In this document: in pieces, positions 49,228-61,664 of the stretch
Layout: every line of letters begins with the position of its first letter
How positions within the stretch are numbered: position 1 is the stretch's first letter
Source: Wyeomyia smithii
Lineage: Eukaryota > Arthropoda > Insecta > Diptera > Culicidae
Length of the DNA: 64,000 bases
Assembly: GCF_029784165.1 (NCBI RefSeq)
Contig: NC_073695.1
Span: 215,563,493-215,627,492 of the forward strand
Reading direction: 5' to 3'
Program-made: the position numbers and the translations under genes
Notes under the pieces: generated by a model
What the model was told of the DNA's origin: nothing
Seen by the model: the letters and a program-made list of their open reading frames with translations, nothing else
The model's database searches: none

Positions 49228-49444
49228 CGTTACTGATGTAAGCAAAGCCTTGGTGCTACATTCCGTATCGGAACTCGACCTTCTGTTTATAATACGCAAA
49301 CTTCGCAGTCAACTGTTAGTGTACAGGACAATTGCGGGGATACGATCCCACTAACACTAACAGTCTCTCCCGAGCCGAGAGTTGAACATACGACGACTGG
49401 CTTATTAGGCCTCGAGGATAGCTATGAGGTTCGTTACTAATGTA
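49228..49444 (-). mobile_element. tRNA-derived SINE, about 191 bp, with 13-bp target duplication
   Basis: CGTTACTGATGTA (49228-49240) and CGTTACTAATGTA (49432-49444) flank the unit, matching at 12 of 13. On the minus strand an ATGTTCAACTCTCGG segment resembles an RNA polymerase III B box, followed by GGGAGAGACTGTTAGTGTTA, TGTCCTGTACACTAACAGTT, and the 3' end GGAATGTAGCACCAAGGCTT plus TGCTT. This sequence type is familiar from mosquito SINEs. It encodes no protein and would use LINE enzymes to move. Confidence 0.8.
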
Positions 49445-52400
49445 TTTGATATAAAAAGTCTATTTTTTATGAGCATTTCGAAATCAAAATAAGTCCAACT
49501 GAACAGATTTTAGATCAGTTTTTTTTCCCTTTAATGATTAAGAAATATGGAATTCGAGATTGATTTTAGGGAAGAAATTTTTATATGAAACATGACTGCT
49601 ATGTGATTTTAGTTAAATTAGATTGCCAGTCTTCACGAATGTACAGCTCAATATCTGAAAAAAGTTGTGTCCATGTGACTGAAGATATTGGTTGAGGAAA
49701 AAAATACTGGTAAACAAAAACCTTATGAAAATTACCTGGAACAATCAGAGAATATTGTTTTTCCACTCGGTCATTCGTCCTTGATTTTTTTTACGCTGTG
49801 AACCATTTTCGGATATGTTATCATGTTTTCTTTAATATGTATTGTTATTTTTGATTTAATGGAATAGTGGTGGCAAAAACAAAACGAGCGAATCAAAAAG
49901 TTCAAGTTCACTCTGTGATTACTCCCACGGCCCTTCCGTGGTCATTCGTAGTTAAGCAGGAGCCTCAATAAGTACATCGCACGTATGCGAGCAAAATTTT
50001 CCTTATCGAAACGAACAAGTATTTACGTTGGTGACTTTCGCCCACCCAACCGAAGGCTGGTCAAGAAGTTCAGATCCGTTAGCTGTTTTGTAGGTTATGC
50101 AGCAGAAATAAGCGGTTGTAAAAATTGCGCTTGCGTTGCTTATATATCTATACATAGACGCACCGCCATCAGCACGTCTCGCCTTAGCCTAGTGGTGGGT
50201 GAATGATAAAGAAGATCGTTAAATATTTTATTTCTCCCATAGATTACCATTTATTCTTTTTTCAGGCAATTAATTATGTAATTAATTACTGAGAGGGGCC
50301 GTTTTATTGTAAATCAAATGGTCAAGATCATGGGTGCTTCGCATTGAACTTTGCTACATCCCTTTGTTGCTTCGCGCGGATGCTGGAATGCTGCGGAGGC
50401 ACTCGGTGAGGTTTCGATGAGGTGTATATTAGTGTCATGCTAGAAGACAAATTTTCTGGAATTCATTTTCGGTTTGATCGGTTGTATACCAAACTCCGAC
50501 TCCTACTCGTTCCCCGTTTGCTGCTCCAGGGGAATAGAGGAAATGTGCGGGAAATACTTAATTCGATTCAAGACACCAGATAAGCAATGAAATAAACATG
50601 GATTTTGACAGCTCTTTGACTACCATTCTGCGTGTTCTCCGTCAGGCGTCATAAAAACGAACAAAACGCGATCGTTAAAACTGGCCGAGAGTGTCAACGT
50701 TTCCTGTAGTTCTCTGTAGTGATCACGTTGCGATTTCATCTCAATTTTCAATTCTATTATTTCCTAATCGTACGTAATCGTGGCTACAATCCAATGACGA
50801 ACGAAGAGAAAAAAAAGCATCCAAAGGCGTCTCCAAGTTTTATTTGACATGTGCTTGAATTTCTTGCTGGGTGCCACTCTCTTCAGATTTAATAGGTGTT
50901 TGTGTACAAATCGACATCTTCTTGGGTCAGTCTCCGCTAGGTAACAACACCCTCTCGTGGCCAATGGTCGGTGGTGTCGCCGCAAAGTTGTGAAGCATTT
51001 GCTTTCATAATGTTTTGTTTGTCATCTTTCCCCATTGATAGATGATGGTGTCAAGAGTTTGCTGTCAACCTTTTTTCCTCTGATTGTTTTTGGTGTTAAG
51101 CAAATCAGTGGATTGTTGGGAGAAGGCAAAGCCATGGAACCTGAAATTTAGTAGTGAAATTAGTACAACCGAAGACATAGCAATCATCATACCGGTAAAA
51201 AATAACACGTGTTTCGCAAGCATCCAAATCATCGTTAATCCAAGCCGCATTTTCAGTGCATTCCAGCAAATCAGTAACCATCACCGACGTAATTTATCCG
51301 ACAGGGTCTCGTTAGCTTCCATAACCCTTCCCATCCCATTTAGCCAACTTTTACAGTCATTTATCTCTGGCTCGGTCGGTCGGTTGGTGAGATGTCAGAG
51401 TACAGAAGTCAAACAGCACGTGTATAGCCATTGTCGGGGAATTTCCACTGCTGCTGTTGTCCTTTTCGCTGTTGCCCTGGCGGCTGACTGTGTTGGAAAG
51501 GAGACTTATCGTCTTCCTCTCGGTTGAGCTTGGCGATACTTTTCCACTCGCTAAAATGGTGAAATACTGCAATATACTCACCATGTATCACCATTCTTAG
51601 TTTTATTGCACACACACACACATGCACTTGTCCATTGCTTCGCCTGCCGCAATCACTGTGGCAGCCCTTCGCCAAGTGGAGTCATTTGGCATCGCATTTT
51701 TCTATCGCTTCTCGTGGTGTCGATTTTTTTTTTTCGTTCTTCTTCTTCTATAAGTGCAGCTCCATCTCATGTAGAGACACTTTTTACCGAGCTCACCAAC
51801 TATAGAAATTTTTATTATCACAATAAATTCCAAAACGCGACTTTATAATGGTATCGTAAACCGGAATTTATTGCTATATCATAGACAAATGTATAAATAA
51901 GTGTTTATTTATTCATTTTAAGCTCTGCTTGCCGGGCAGAACTATAATGTCTTGACGTGACCCCGAATCGGAGCTTAGCCGAAGTCGCGCTCGACTGTCT
52001 CCTCGTTTATTGTTATATATTTGGCGAAAGCAAATTTTATGGCGGTGTGGCCTGGAAACCTGTCAATCATTAGTTGTAAATAATTTTGGGCAAAAAGTCA
52101 CAGAAAACACCATCCCGTTTGGGCATTATGTGCGAACAAAGTATATGATCAACGTAAGTTGAGAGATTTAAAACATAATAGCTTAGAACTGTTTTCAAAT
52201 TCAGTTACTGTTACTGTTGGGATGTGGCGAAACTTCCTCGAGCTGTTTTAATTTGGTTAACGAACCGCTGAAAGTTGTAGTTTTGTTCAGTTTCACAATG
52301 TAATATACATTTAAAATATTCTTACACTGGTTCTGCTGCTTGCTCTCAAACTGTCGAAACTGTGCAGATTCGACAACTATTGCACAGTTTCTTTCTGGGT

Positions 52401-52938
52401 TATCCACTTTTAGTGAATCAACCCCATTCAACTGTAAGACCATTCTGGATGGCTATATTAACGTACGTTCTAGTTTTACTCCATGTCAATTATCCGAAAT
52501 TTCTGTTAGATAACCTCAATTCAAATAGTTACTGAATTCGAACTTTTTCCCTTGATCGACTTTACCGAAAGTTATTACCACTATGAAATTTCCTTCTGTC
52601 GCCAATCCAGTTCACTTTCACACTTTCACTTCCAACTTTCAGCCACTTTAACGTCAGCTTAAACTTTACTTTTAATCTAAACTTTTCCGCTATCTCACTT
52701 CAGCTATACTTGAGTTTTATAGGTTTTTATTTTTTTCAATCAAAGCTGTCAATAGGACAGATAATACCGCTACAAAAAAAGGTTTTTAATAGAAATTTCT
52801 AAACTTTATGTTATCGACTGAGGAAGTGTATGCGTGGACATGACTGCGAGGCAGAAAAATAACCATGGATAAAAATTTGGCAGATATTCTGGTTTAATAG
52901 TCGTTTTCTGCTATCATATCGTTCAAAGCAAACTGTCC
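49445..52938. other. no gene recognised
   Basis: Unique-looking sequence with a short (CA)n at 51608-51622. The 147-codon plus frame 51084-51527 and overlapping minus frames 51357-51675 have no recognised domain, signal or codon pattern that supports coding. Possibly intergenic or intronic. Confidence 0.4.
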
Positions 52939-54203
52939 CAGTAGTGCACAATGGTCAAGAAATAAAATTTAGTGGGAATTTGGGTCTAGAGCTCTATGGC
53001 CATATTTTAGAGAAAAATTTCCTTCTACAAAGTTGTTACATATGATAAAGCGCTTATAGAAAAATTATCAAAAATTAGGGTGACCCAAATTTTCGAAGAA
53101 ATTAAGTATCTTACTTTTTTATTTTTGAAGATAGAAAAAAAAGTTGTTCGACAATGTTATAGCTACGTTGATTTTAAGTAACTTGGTTAAAAAAGTTTTT
53201 CTCTATCTTTGAAAACAACTGATTTATATTGAAAAAAAAAACACATTCTGCGCTCTAACGTTTTATTTCAATTTTCACCTTAAAACTGTTTTTGAACGAC
53301 TTTTAGGGCTTTTGGAGATAAACAGTTTGCAATTCCCAATTATACTCAAAGTTATGATAGTTTTCCATCAAATATATGCGTTTTTCATTTGTTTGACATT
53401 CTTTTTGGGGCCAACATAAAAAATATCTCTAGGTCTCAAATTAAAGGGCACATTTGACTTAGTTTTCAAAAATATGTATTTTTTTTTAATTTGAGTAAAT
53501 TCAGTTTAACAACATGACAACAAAAATTGCAATAGTTTTATATATTTTGCATATAAAAGCACACAGATATCTTTTTTTTGTATGTTTTGCTTAAAACTAG
53601 AAGTAATTTCCTTTAATTTGATTCAAAAAGATCGAAAATCAATCAACTGGTTCAAAAGTTATGAATTTTTAAAAATTAAATACATTGAATAAAGCCGTTT
53701 TAATGGTCACCCTATTACACCCTACCTCTCCCAAACAAATGAAAAACGCATATTTTTGATGAAAAACAATCATAACATTGAGTGTAATTGGGATATTCAC
53801 GATGTCAGTATTACAAACTGTTTTTCTCATAAAGCCCTAAAAGTCGTTCAAAGACAGTTTCAAGGTGAAAATTGAAATTAAAAATTTAAATTAGAGCGCA
53901 GAATGTGTTTTATTCAATATAAATCGGTTGTTTTCAAAGACAAAGAAATTTTTTTTACTAAGTTTTTTAAAATCAACGTAGCTGTAACATTGCAGAACAA
54001 CTTTTTCTTCTATCTTCAAAGATGAAAAAGTTAGATACTTAATTTCTTCGAAAATTTGGGTCACCCTAATTTTTGATAATTTTTCTAAAAGCGTATGATA
54101 AAGCGCAACAACTTTATACAAGCAAGTTTTTCTCTAAAATATGACTATAGAGTTCTAGACCCAAATTTCCCCCTAAATTTTGTTTCTGGACCATTGTGCA
54201 GTG
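52939..54203. mobile_element. large fold-back element, 1,265 bp, about 460-bp arms
   Basis: The left arm 52939-53396 and right arm 53733-54203 are inverted copies, about 85% alike by eye. Shared blocks include GTGCACAATGGTC at the tip, AATTTGGGTCTAGA, TTAGGGTGACCCAAATTTTC and AAAAACGCATA near the loop. Ends CAGTAGTGCACAATGG and CACTGCACAATGG differ by an indel. No transposase. A related end fragment lies at 48331. A transcript through it would form a long hairpin. Confidence 0.88.
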
Positions 54204-55799
54204 TCCATAAGGTTTCCGTAGAACAAAGGACAGCTATGCTCGAAACAGCGGTATATTTAAAATAAATTCTGCAATATTTCTTCGTTTTTCGGAAAGGTTT
54301 TTTCTGACATGTTAAGAATGTTTTAAGAATTTCACTGCCGCATATAGCAAGTCAGTCCCTTTTACATTTTCAGCAAGCCGAGAAAATGCGTTGTTATATT
54401 ACTTCATACTATTGCTCTCCATAACATGGGATAATATGTTTGGATGTTTTTTCGACCGCAGAACAAAGTTGTTGAGTTCATATTGTTACGAAACTATCAT
54501 TTTCGCTTAATAACTCAATTTTGGTGAAAATGCAAATGGGACGGACTGGTTATGCACCGCAATTCAAGTAAAATAAGTTTTATAAATTTTTCTTACATTA
54601 ACAGAGGTACTTTCCTATTTTTTAAAGATTAATTTGTAATTTTTTTTCACAAACTTTCAACTCAACTGTCAAACTATCTTTATTTTTTATACTCATTCTA
54701 ACTTCTAACTAAATTTCCGAATCCATTTCTGCTTTGCCCTTTATTGTCATAGGAGGGTAAGAATAACTCCATTAAGGTCAAACCAGTTTTTGAGCGGGGA
54801 ATAGGGACCGCACAAATGGTTGAGAAATTTACATAGCTATAAAACAATGTTTTCACTTGCCGCATATGTTGATTTTATCATTTACCGCACGAAAAAAATC
54901 GAAAAAAAAAACAATCAGGCAAATAAAAAAGAACGCACAAAAAAAGGTCGCATAAATACAGGTTTAACTGTGTTAATTTACGATCATTTTCTTCTATTGT
55001 TTTGTTTTTTTGGATTCAAGCATTTCTAGTTAAATCGGAATAGTTCACCTCATCCGTTTTTAGACAAAATTTTTATATATTTCTGGACGAATTTTCATTT
55101 TTTTCTGCTTCTTCTTTACCTAGGAAGCATTTTTCAGCCCTTTTTGGCTAGATTTTATCAAATTTTATTTCGACCTTCTTTGTTTTAAACCATTATTTCC
55201 ATTGTTGGTTTTTTCTAGCCTTTAGACACGATTTTCAGTCATTGAGGCCTGTGTAGGGAACGAGAATTCGGAATTCGGAATTCGTTTTATTATTATTCTA
55301 AGCTTTTCGAAATATTTTCGAATGTTTCGCGCTACACTTACGAGAGTTTGTATTGTATTTTTTGGTTAGTTTAGAAATTTTTCATCAAATGGCCTACACC
55401 GATCAAATTTTAGCTTACTCATGTCAACTTTAAACTATTTACATTGCTTATTTCAACACTTCTGTTTTTCAAAACCATCTACAGCTGGATGCAGTCTCTG
55501 CTTAGGTTTATTTTATCCTTTAGCAATATTTTTCAGGTATCTTAGGATGAATTTGTTTGTTTTGTTCTTCTGAATGCTTTTGGTAATTTTCAGTGCCTTC
55601 AAGGAACCCTGCTGAATTCAGAGTTATTCTGGTTTGTAAAGGCCTCTAGGGTCGAGTGGGATATATTTTATTGACTGAAATTTTTCAAAAGGATCGGTCA
55701 ACTGGATAATTTTATACAGCCTTTTTGTCGTGTGCAATTCAATGACACCCTTTGTACACTTTTTTAGGATATATCATATGGTTTTTAATATTTTGCGCT
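54204..55799. other. no gene recognised; AT-rich
   Basis: Chance frames only. A GAATTCGGAATTCGGAATTC triplication occurs at about 55263-55284. Confidence 0.5.
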
Positions 55800-55829
55800 C
55801 CGGTTGCGAAATTCCTAGAGACCGTGAAA

Positions 55830-57161
55830 TACCTTACCCATATCGTATGTACTCTCCCACTAACAAGGAAGCAAGAAGGATGCCAGAGCCCTGTCACTTG
55901 CTGCAACGCGGCGATCAACACAACCAAAGTGGGAGAAAAGATCGAGCGGTTTTGGACGATTGACGAGTTGCAGGATGTGCTGATCCTGACAGAGGAAGAG
56001 TAAGATTGCGATGAGCACTTTCAGAAAACTTTCTCCCGTGATTCGACGGGGCGATACGAGGTGTTTCTTCCGAAACAAATGAATATCGAGCATATTATCG
56101 GTGAAGAGAAAAAACATAGTCTTGTGGAGACTACTCTAGCTTGAACGGAAAGGACCCGGAGTTTCGGAAGCGTAAGCGGGTTAAGCTCCACACCGAAGAT
56201 TCTACCAATAAACTGTTCGTCCGAGACGACGTCAAACTGTTCACTCAATGATCCCCTTATGATGAGTCCGGTTATCTAGTACTACACTCTCTTGGATCGA
56301 TATTTACAGCAACTGGCGCACGAAGAAGGTGCTCAGATTCCACGATTTAAAGTAAAGCTTGTTTTGGATTTCTACGTTGACGGTTATATCAGATGAGCGG
56401 GATCCGAAGAAGAGGTTGTCAAAAGGTTGCTTCAGACTGCTCATATGGGTAACGAACTTAGAAGTAGTGTTGGAAAGATTTGCTGCCAATGAACTAGAAG
56501 CATCCACTCTGAGATTCGATCGGAAGCGCGTGAAATCACTGGGTTTTAGCTAGTAATTAGAGCCAGATCTGCTGAGCATCAATGTATCGAGTCTCACAAT
56601 AAACAGACAGTGGGCTACCCGATCAGAAAGAAATGTTGTCCCCGTTAGGTGTTAAAATAACAGAAATCATAACAAAAAATATTCTACTAATATCAAACCC
56701 ATATCAAACTTTGTTACTATCGTATCAGCTTTCTAACAAAATTAGATAGCACATAGAACAGCATAATAACAACCATTGTTACAAACAACTGGTTTAGATA
56801 GAGATGAAAAAAATGTTAGATTTGTTTCAGAACAACTCCATTTCATGATTTGTTATTATAACTCATTCAGATTCAATTTTGTTATCAAAAGCAAATGGGA
56901 AAAAACAAAATCGTATCAAAATATGTTATCTGCATCTCCCGTTGATAGAATTTTGCAATTTTTTAGTTATGCTCTTCTGATCGGGTAGGCGCAAGGTGTA
57001 CTCCTTGAAAAATCCAAATGCAGCTACTCTGGGTGATTGGGATGATCCGTTATCAATAGATTCAGAGAAGCAAAGGACGAAATTATACCAAACACTTCCG
57101 TCTTTAGGTTGGAGTTGTGCGGTGCCCATATTGCTGCCAAACTGTATCGTGCCACCGTGCG
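55830..57161 (+). pseudogene. BEL/Pao pol, degenerate
   Basis: KIERFWTIDELQDVLILTEEE region (55940-56003; given here only in part: IERFWTIDELQ) is the hallmark start of BEL/Pao pol, with HFQKTFSRDSTGRYEVFLP following after a stop. LDFYVDGYI at about 56362-56390 is the RT motif DFYVDDYI with the last Asp changed to Gly, then EEVVKRLLQTAH. The segment between is deleted. After the MITE, WDDPLSIDSEKQ and LELCGAHIAAKLYRATV-like residues (RT thumb and RNase H lead-in) appear in two frames up to 57161. Stops and an internal deletion make it inactive. Confidence 0.82.
56615..56988. mobile_element. MITE with CTACCCGATCAGAA ends, 374 bp
   Basis: CTACCCGATCAGAA at 56615 is inverted at the right end (TTCTGATCGGGTAG to 56988). 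Subterminal ATAAC/GTTAT motifs resemble the MITE at 25143-25619. It inserted in the BEL/Pao RT region. Flanks give no clear duplication. Confidence 0.85.
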
Positions 57162-57412
57162 AGTTAAACACTTGGGTGTTGTTCGGAGTTTTTAAAAAAG
57201 CTACTGACACATTTGACTGCTCAATTAAGACTAACTTTATTAATTCTAACGATAACATTTGTGCCCGCCATTCGATTCACGTTGGTCAGAATATGAACCG
57301 CTGACTCCGCATCGCTCGGTGGTGGCTCCGATCGTTCGATTGTCGTCAACCTGCTCGTCGATGGCATTGTCTGAATTGTCAGCAAATTCCTTTGGTAGCT
57401 CGGTTGTTAACT
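57162..57412 (-). repeat. errantivirus-like 3' LTR, 251 bp
   Basis: On the minus strand it starts AGTTAACAACCGAG at 57412, just after a purine stretch GGGAGG that could be the polypurine tract, and ends CAAGTGTTTAACT at 57162. Differences from the 5' LTR are three single substitutions. Confidence 0.93.
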
Positions 57413-59014
57413 CCTCCCGGCTGAGTGATGAGACTCCAGAGAAATCACATCCGCAATGGTCAATCTTCTAATTGGTTTTGCATCTGAGATCGTTGGAACG
57501 TCCTTTAATGGATCGTCATGTTGAATTTTGATTTTTGTGGATCTGCTTGATATGAAATTACAAAAGAGAACAATGCTGATGAGTATGGTTAGAGGGAAAG
57601 TAATTCCTCCGAAAATGGTTAACTTTGGCCAGTGAAAGCTGTTTGTTTGCAATTTGATATTTTCCAGTTCTTTTCTAGTCTCGAGATGTAGTTCATGGAG
57701 ATGTTCGAGGCTCAAGTTAACAATGAGATGTCCTTGCTCCACAGAGATACCTTCTAGTGGTATCTGTAAGGGTGATTCTTCGAGATTATGAATATTGCTG
57801 CTAAAAGTGTTGTTGTCAATCGAAACATTACAGTTTTCGAACGAGATGAAGAATGGACCGAATAGGTTCCTTTTAAAAATTCCACAGTTGCTTGTAAGTG
57901 AAAAATTTCTGTCATAGTTGATGATCAGATTTTTGTCGTTAACGGTGATGATTTCTTATTGTATGAGGTTGAGGGTAAAATTACAACTGGCTGGTTTTCC
58001 ATTTAAGAGTTCCGAAATACATGTTGAGTTTTCGGGTATTAGGTCTTCTATGTTGAATATCGTTGGATTCAAAGAAGGTACGGCATAGATCTCTTTGTTG
58101 TGTTTCAAATAATTTTGTCTCTCAAGATAAATTTGTCTTTGTTTATGACGAATCGGATAAATGTGAATTTTCCTGAATATTCTTTTGTCTAGTTTAGGAA
58201 TTTTGATAAGCAGGGCTACCTCCTTGCTGTTGGTTGCCACTGATGATTCTGCATATGATAGTGCTTCGCTGATAGAGTTGGTTGTCACGTTCTCGTCGTG
58301 TAGTCTTCTTACTAATACTTGTATTTCTCCTGTACTTAGAATTTTGCTGTTTAAGATTCCTATCTTTGCTAAACTTATACTGTCTACAATTTGCTCTAAT
58401 TTTTCATGTAAATACTTTAGGTTCAAAAATATATTAATGGAATGATTTTCTATGGATTTTGTATTGAACAATGATATGGCTTGAGTAGTTTTACGTACGA
58501 ATTCCTTCATCTGTAGGTTTAATTCCCGGTTAATTTTTACCTGAGCATTATTATTCTGAATTAGATTATTGATAGAGGAGTTAATTATTTTTAAATCGTT
58601 AGCATCTGGACTACCTGCTATAAATTTCCATGCTGATCCTAGGCTATCCCAGCGTTTTGATCTTTTAATTGAAATAAGGTTGTTCAGTATTTGATCGATT
58701 TGTTTAAATTCTTCTATAATTAATATGGAAAACTGATTGGTCGCTATTTCGTCAAACATGTCTCTAAGGTTTCGTACATGGTATTGATATGAACTTATGT
58801 TAAAATGATGGATATAAAAATATGAGTCAATTCTTACTCTGCTAGTTCCATGGTCGAATGCTAGGATTGGCTGGTTAGTTAGGTTCCGGAGTGATATAGT
58901 TTGTTCTGATGACCATCCTGAATGTAGGATTAAAAGTCCTAGTCTGTAATTGAAGTGCATTGAGTTAGATCTCTCGAATTTTAATGTCGTTTTTATGAAT
59001 TTTTCTTCCATCAT
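57407..59014 (-). pseudogene. env (baculovirus F-like fusion protein family), one in-frame stop
   Basis: An envelope-type gene after pol, as in errantiviruses, whose env resembles the F protein of baculoviruses and may allow transfer between cells. The frame runs from ATG 59014 for 352 codons to TAA at 57956-57958. It then stays open in the same phase to a stop at 57407. Visible: a furin-like RSKR at residues 118-121 followed by WDSLGSAWKFIAGSPDAND, a typical post-cleavage region; heptad-like helices; several N-x-S/T sites; and a membrane segment (FGGITFPLTILISIVLFC) near the C-terminus with a short cytoplasmic tail. No clear N-terminal signal peptide is seen, so the true start may be a spliced upstream exon. 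The product is truncated before its membrane anchor. Confidence 0.85.
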
Positions 59015-59077
59015 CGGTGGTTATTGTACTGTTATTAACTTTTGCTATTTTAACTTCTTTATATCTTGCTTTGTGTT

Positions 59078-59395
59078 TCAGCCTTTGTCGGGTTTTTTAA
59101 ATGCTTCGCTATTTTCTTTAGGATTTCTTATTTTCTTTGATTTATTATGATGGTCAAGATCTTGTTTTTGCTTCCTTTTTAAATTTTCAAATACTTTTTC
59201 GATGATTTCGGGTGTTTGGGGAGATGGAAGGATAATTTCGTAAGGAGTAAATTTTGTTGCGGTATGTATGGATGAATTGTATTTATGAAGGACCATGTGC
59301 ATGAGCTCAATAAGAGGTTTAGTGGGATTCTCAGTTTTGGTTATTCGGTATAATTCTAAGAGAGTTGAATGGAGCCGTTCAACCGTTCCGTTCAT
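59078..59395 (-). pseudogene. integrase C-terminal part
   Basis: A 105-codon frame beginning with NGTVERLHSTLLELYR (catalytic Glu of the DDE triad) and continuing with HTATKFTPYEIIL. One frameshift separates it from the integrase core. Confidence 0.88.
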
Positions 59396-60528
59396 CTCAC
59401 TCCTTCCTGTTGCCGTAATGTAGAGGGTGATTCCAGTACCATTGTAATAATTAACCAGGTCTCCGGTTCACCATCCATGACTAAAATATCTGGTGGTTTG
59501 TATTTGGACAGGAGTTCCTTGAGGGCTGGGACAATATCAATTGCAGCTCGGGATTGGACATGCATCACTTGAGCGAATTTAGAAAATTTATCTATGTAGG
59601 TGAGAAAATGATTGCTCTCGAGGAATAATATGTCTACATGAGCGATTTGGAAAGGAGCATTCGGTATCGGGGTTTTCTGAAGAGGATATTTAATGGGATT
59701 CCTGTCGTATTTGTTTTCGTTACAGATACGACAGTTCACAATAAAATCTTTGAGTTTTTGATGCAGCTTTGGAAAGTAGAATTTCCGCATGATTTGAAGC
59801 TTATTTTCTTGAACACATCTATGGGCTCTCATGTGTTCGTTCCTTACGACGTTCCATTGCTCGTTTTCGTCTTGAACGTCTTCGAGTTGCTTCTGAGTAA
59901 ATCGGATTTTTAACAGTCTTTGTTGGCCAAAATATTTTCTATATGTTTCTTGAATTTTTCCCATGGTGTCTTCGTCTGTTAATAATCCATTTACCAAACC
60001 TATGTTAAAGTGAGTTTTTAGGATCTGCAAAATAGGATTTTCATTAATATCGGCAATCGTTATAGTAATTCTTGTATATGATTCAAAAGGGTGTTCAACT
60101 ATTACTGAGTTCGGACCGTTTTTAATGATAGCTTGATGACGGAAAGCGTTAATTGGTACCTCTGTTGATATGATGTAGAAATCGTCGCTAGTATCGGCAG
60201 AATGTTGGGTTCCTGTCATGGAACATACCATTCTACTTAGAGCATCCGCAACAACGTTTGTTTTTCCTGGTTTATACATTATCTCATAATCGTGCTCTTC
60301 TAAGTACGATTTCCATCTTTTCAATTTGGCATTCGTATTCTTTGGCGAGAGTGCGAATGTGAGGGGTTGATGATCTGTGAGAATTTTAAACTTGGTTCCA
60401 TATAAATAATTCCGAAATGTTTGTAAAGCCCAATAAATCGCTAACATTTCCTTCTCAGGAAGAGAAAATTTTTCTTCTGTCACAGACAAGGTTCTTGAAG
60501 CGAAATGTATTGGTTTATCTCGACCCAT
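59392..60528 (-). pseudogene. RNase H and integrase core
   Basis: A 378-codon frame. RNase H: HFASRTLSVTEEKFSLPEKE, YGTKFKILTDHQPL and MYKPGKTNVVADALSR. Integrase zinc-binding: HMRAHRCVQENK with NCRICN (HHCC). Core: HVDILFLESNHFLTYIDKFS (first Asp) and ILVMDGEPE (second Asp). The frame then shifts, so the catalytic Glu lies in the next frame at 59395-59078. Confidence 0.9.
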
Positions 60529-60662
60529 TTCTCCTTGAGACAGTACCGCTCCGATAGCAAAGTCTGAACGTCTGTAGTTAATAAAAATGGTTTTTCATAG
60601 TCAGGGTATATCAACACATCAGAGGAAGAAAGTATGTTTTTCATTCTATTAAAACATGGTTT

Positions 60663-61388
60663 TTAAGTATCACAAATGTAAATTTTTTTGCTCGACATCG
60701 GATTTCTCTCCCCCGGTAGAAGATTTGTCAAAGGTTTTGCGATTTTTGCAAAGCCCTTTACAAATCGACGGTAATAGCTCATCATTCCGAGGAATGATTT
60801 CAAGTCTTTTATTGTTTTGGGTTCTGGGAATTTTTGAATCACTTCAATTTTTTTGTGATTCGGTTTGATACCTTCTGAGCTTATGATGTATCCTAAGAAT
60901 TCTACATCAGAATGTAAAAACTCGGATTTGTCCAATTGAATCTTGAAATTCGCTCTATTCAACGTGTTCAAAATAATATTCAAATTCACCAAATGTTCTA
61001 CGAGAGTCTTTCCAAAGACTATGACGTCGTCAATGTACACATAACATATTTTTCCAATATGTTCTCTTAAAACGTCGTCTATTGCTCTTTGGAAAGTTGC
61101 AGGGGCGTTTTTTAAGCCAAATGGCATTCGAGTAAACTCGTACTTGTATAGTCGTACTTGTACTTGTAACTTTTTGTATATTTTTTCGTCTTTCATCTTG
61201 ATCTGATGGAAGCCGGAAGCGAGATCGAGAGTGGAGAAGTATATCTGGCCTTTGAGTTGATCAATTACATAGCTGATTTCTGGCATGGGATATCGATCTG
61301 AAGTTGTTTTTTCATTGATTTTTCTATAATCAATGATCATTCTTAATTTTTTTCGCCAGAGGCATCTGTTTTTTTCGGGACCACCCAA
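60663..61388 (-). pseudogene. reverse transcriptase palm and thumb
   Basis: A 241-codon frame: LRMIIDYRKINEKT, FSTLDLASGFHQIKM (catalytic Asp), EFTRMPFGLKNAPATFQ and VYIDDVIVFG (catalytic YIDD at 118-121), then FLGYIISSEGIKP and LKSFLGMMSYYRRFV. The catalytic residues are intact. It ends in a short aberrant tail at 60663; about 130 bp between it and the RNase H frame are out of frame. Confidence 0.92.
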
Positions 61389-61615
61389 ACTGGGGCTGTC
61401 CAGGCTGAACGAGAAGGTCGAATAATACCATCTTCTAAAAGCTTTTTAATTTGTTTGTTGACTTCTTCTGTATAGGCTGCAGGGTATGGATAAACTCTCT
61501 GGTGTACTGGAATATCATCAGTTGTGTTGATGGTGCACTCAATTTTTGTCGCATATGTAAGTTTCGAATTTGGCTCATGGAATGCCGTTTTGTTGGCATT
61601 CAAAACTTCTTCCAA
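61343..61615 (-). pseudogene. reverse transcriptase N-terminal part
   Basis: A 90-codon frame with TINTTDDIPVHQRVYPYP, KQIKKLLEDGIIRPSRSAW and APVWVVPKKTDASG, the fingers region of Ty3/gypsy RT. It stops at 61343; RT resumes in another frame overlapping at 61388, so a frameshift lies near 61360. Confidence 0.9.
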
Positions 61616-61664
61616 TTTTTTCTTTTCTGAGGAGGTTAGATGACAAGTTCTAAACTGCTCTACA

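Larger units (their letters stand above)
55800..57161 (+). mobile_element. BEL/Pao retrotransposon remnant, split by a MITE and cut by an errantivirus-like element
   Basis: Plus-strand pol fragments at 55800-56614 and 56989-57161. The gap is the MITE at 56615-56988. The remnant ends abruptly where the gypsy-type LTR begins at 57162. Confidence 0.83.

Noticed and set aside
49925..49965. Possible 5S rRNA-like segment (GTAGTTAAGCAGGAGCC)
   Set aside because: Only a short resemblance; the rest of a 5S gene and its internal promoter are absent.
51084..51527. 147-codon plus-strand open frame
   Set aside because: No domain, signal peptide or initiation context that stands out, and overlapping frames on the other strand are of similar quality.
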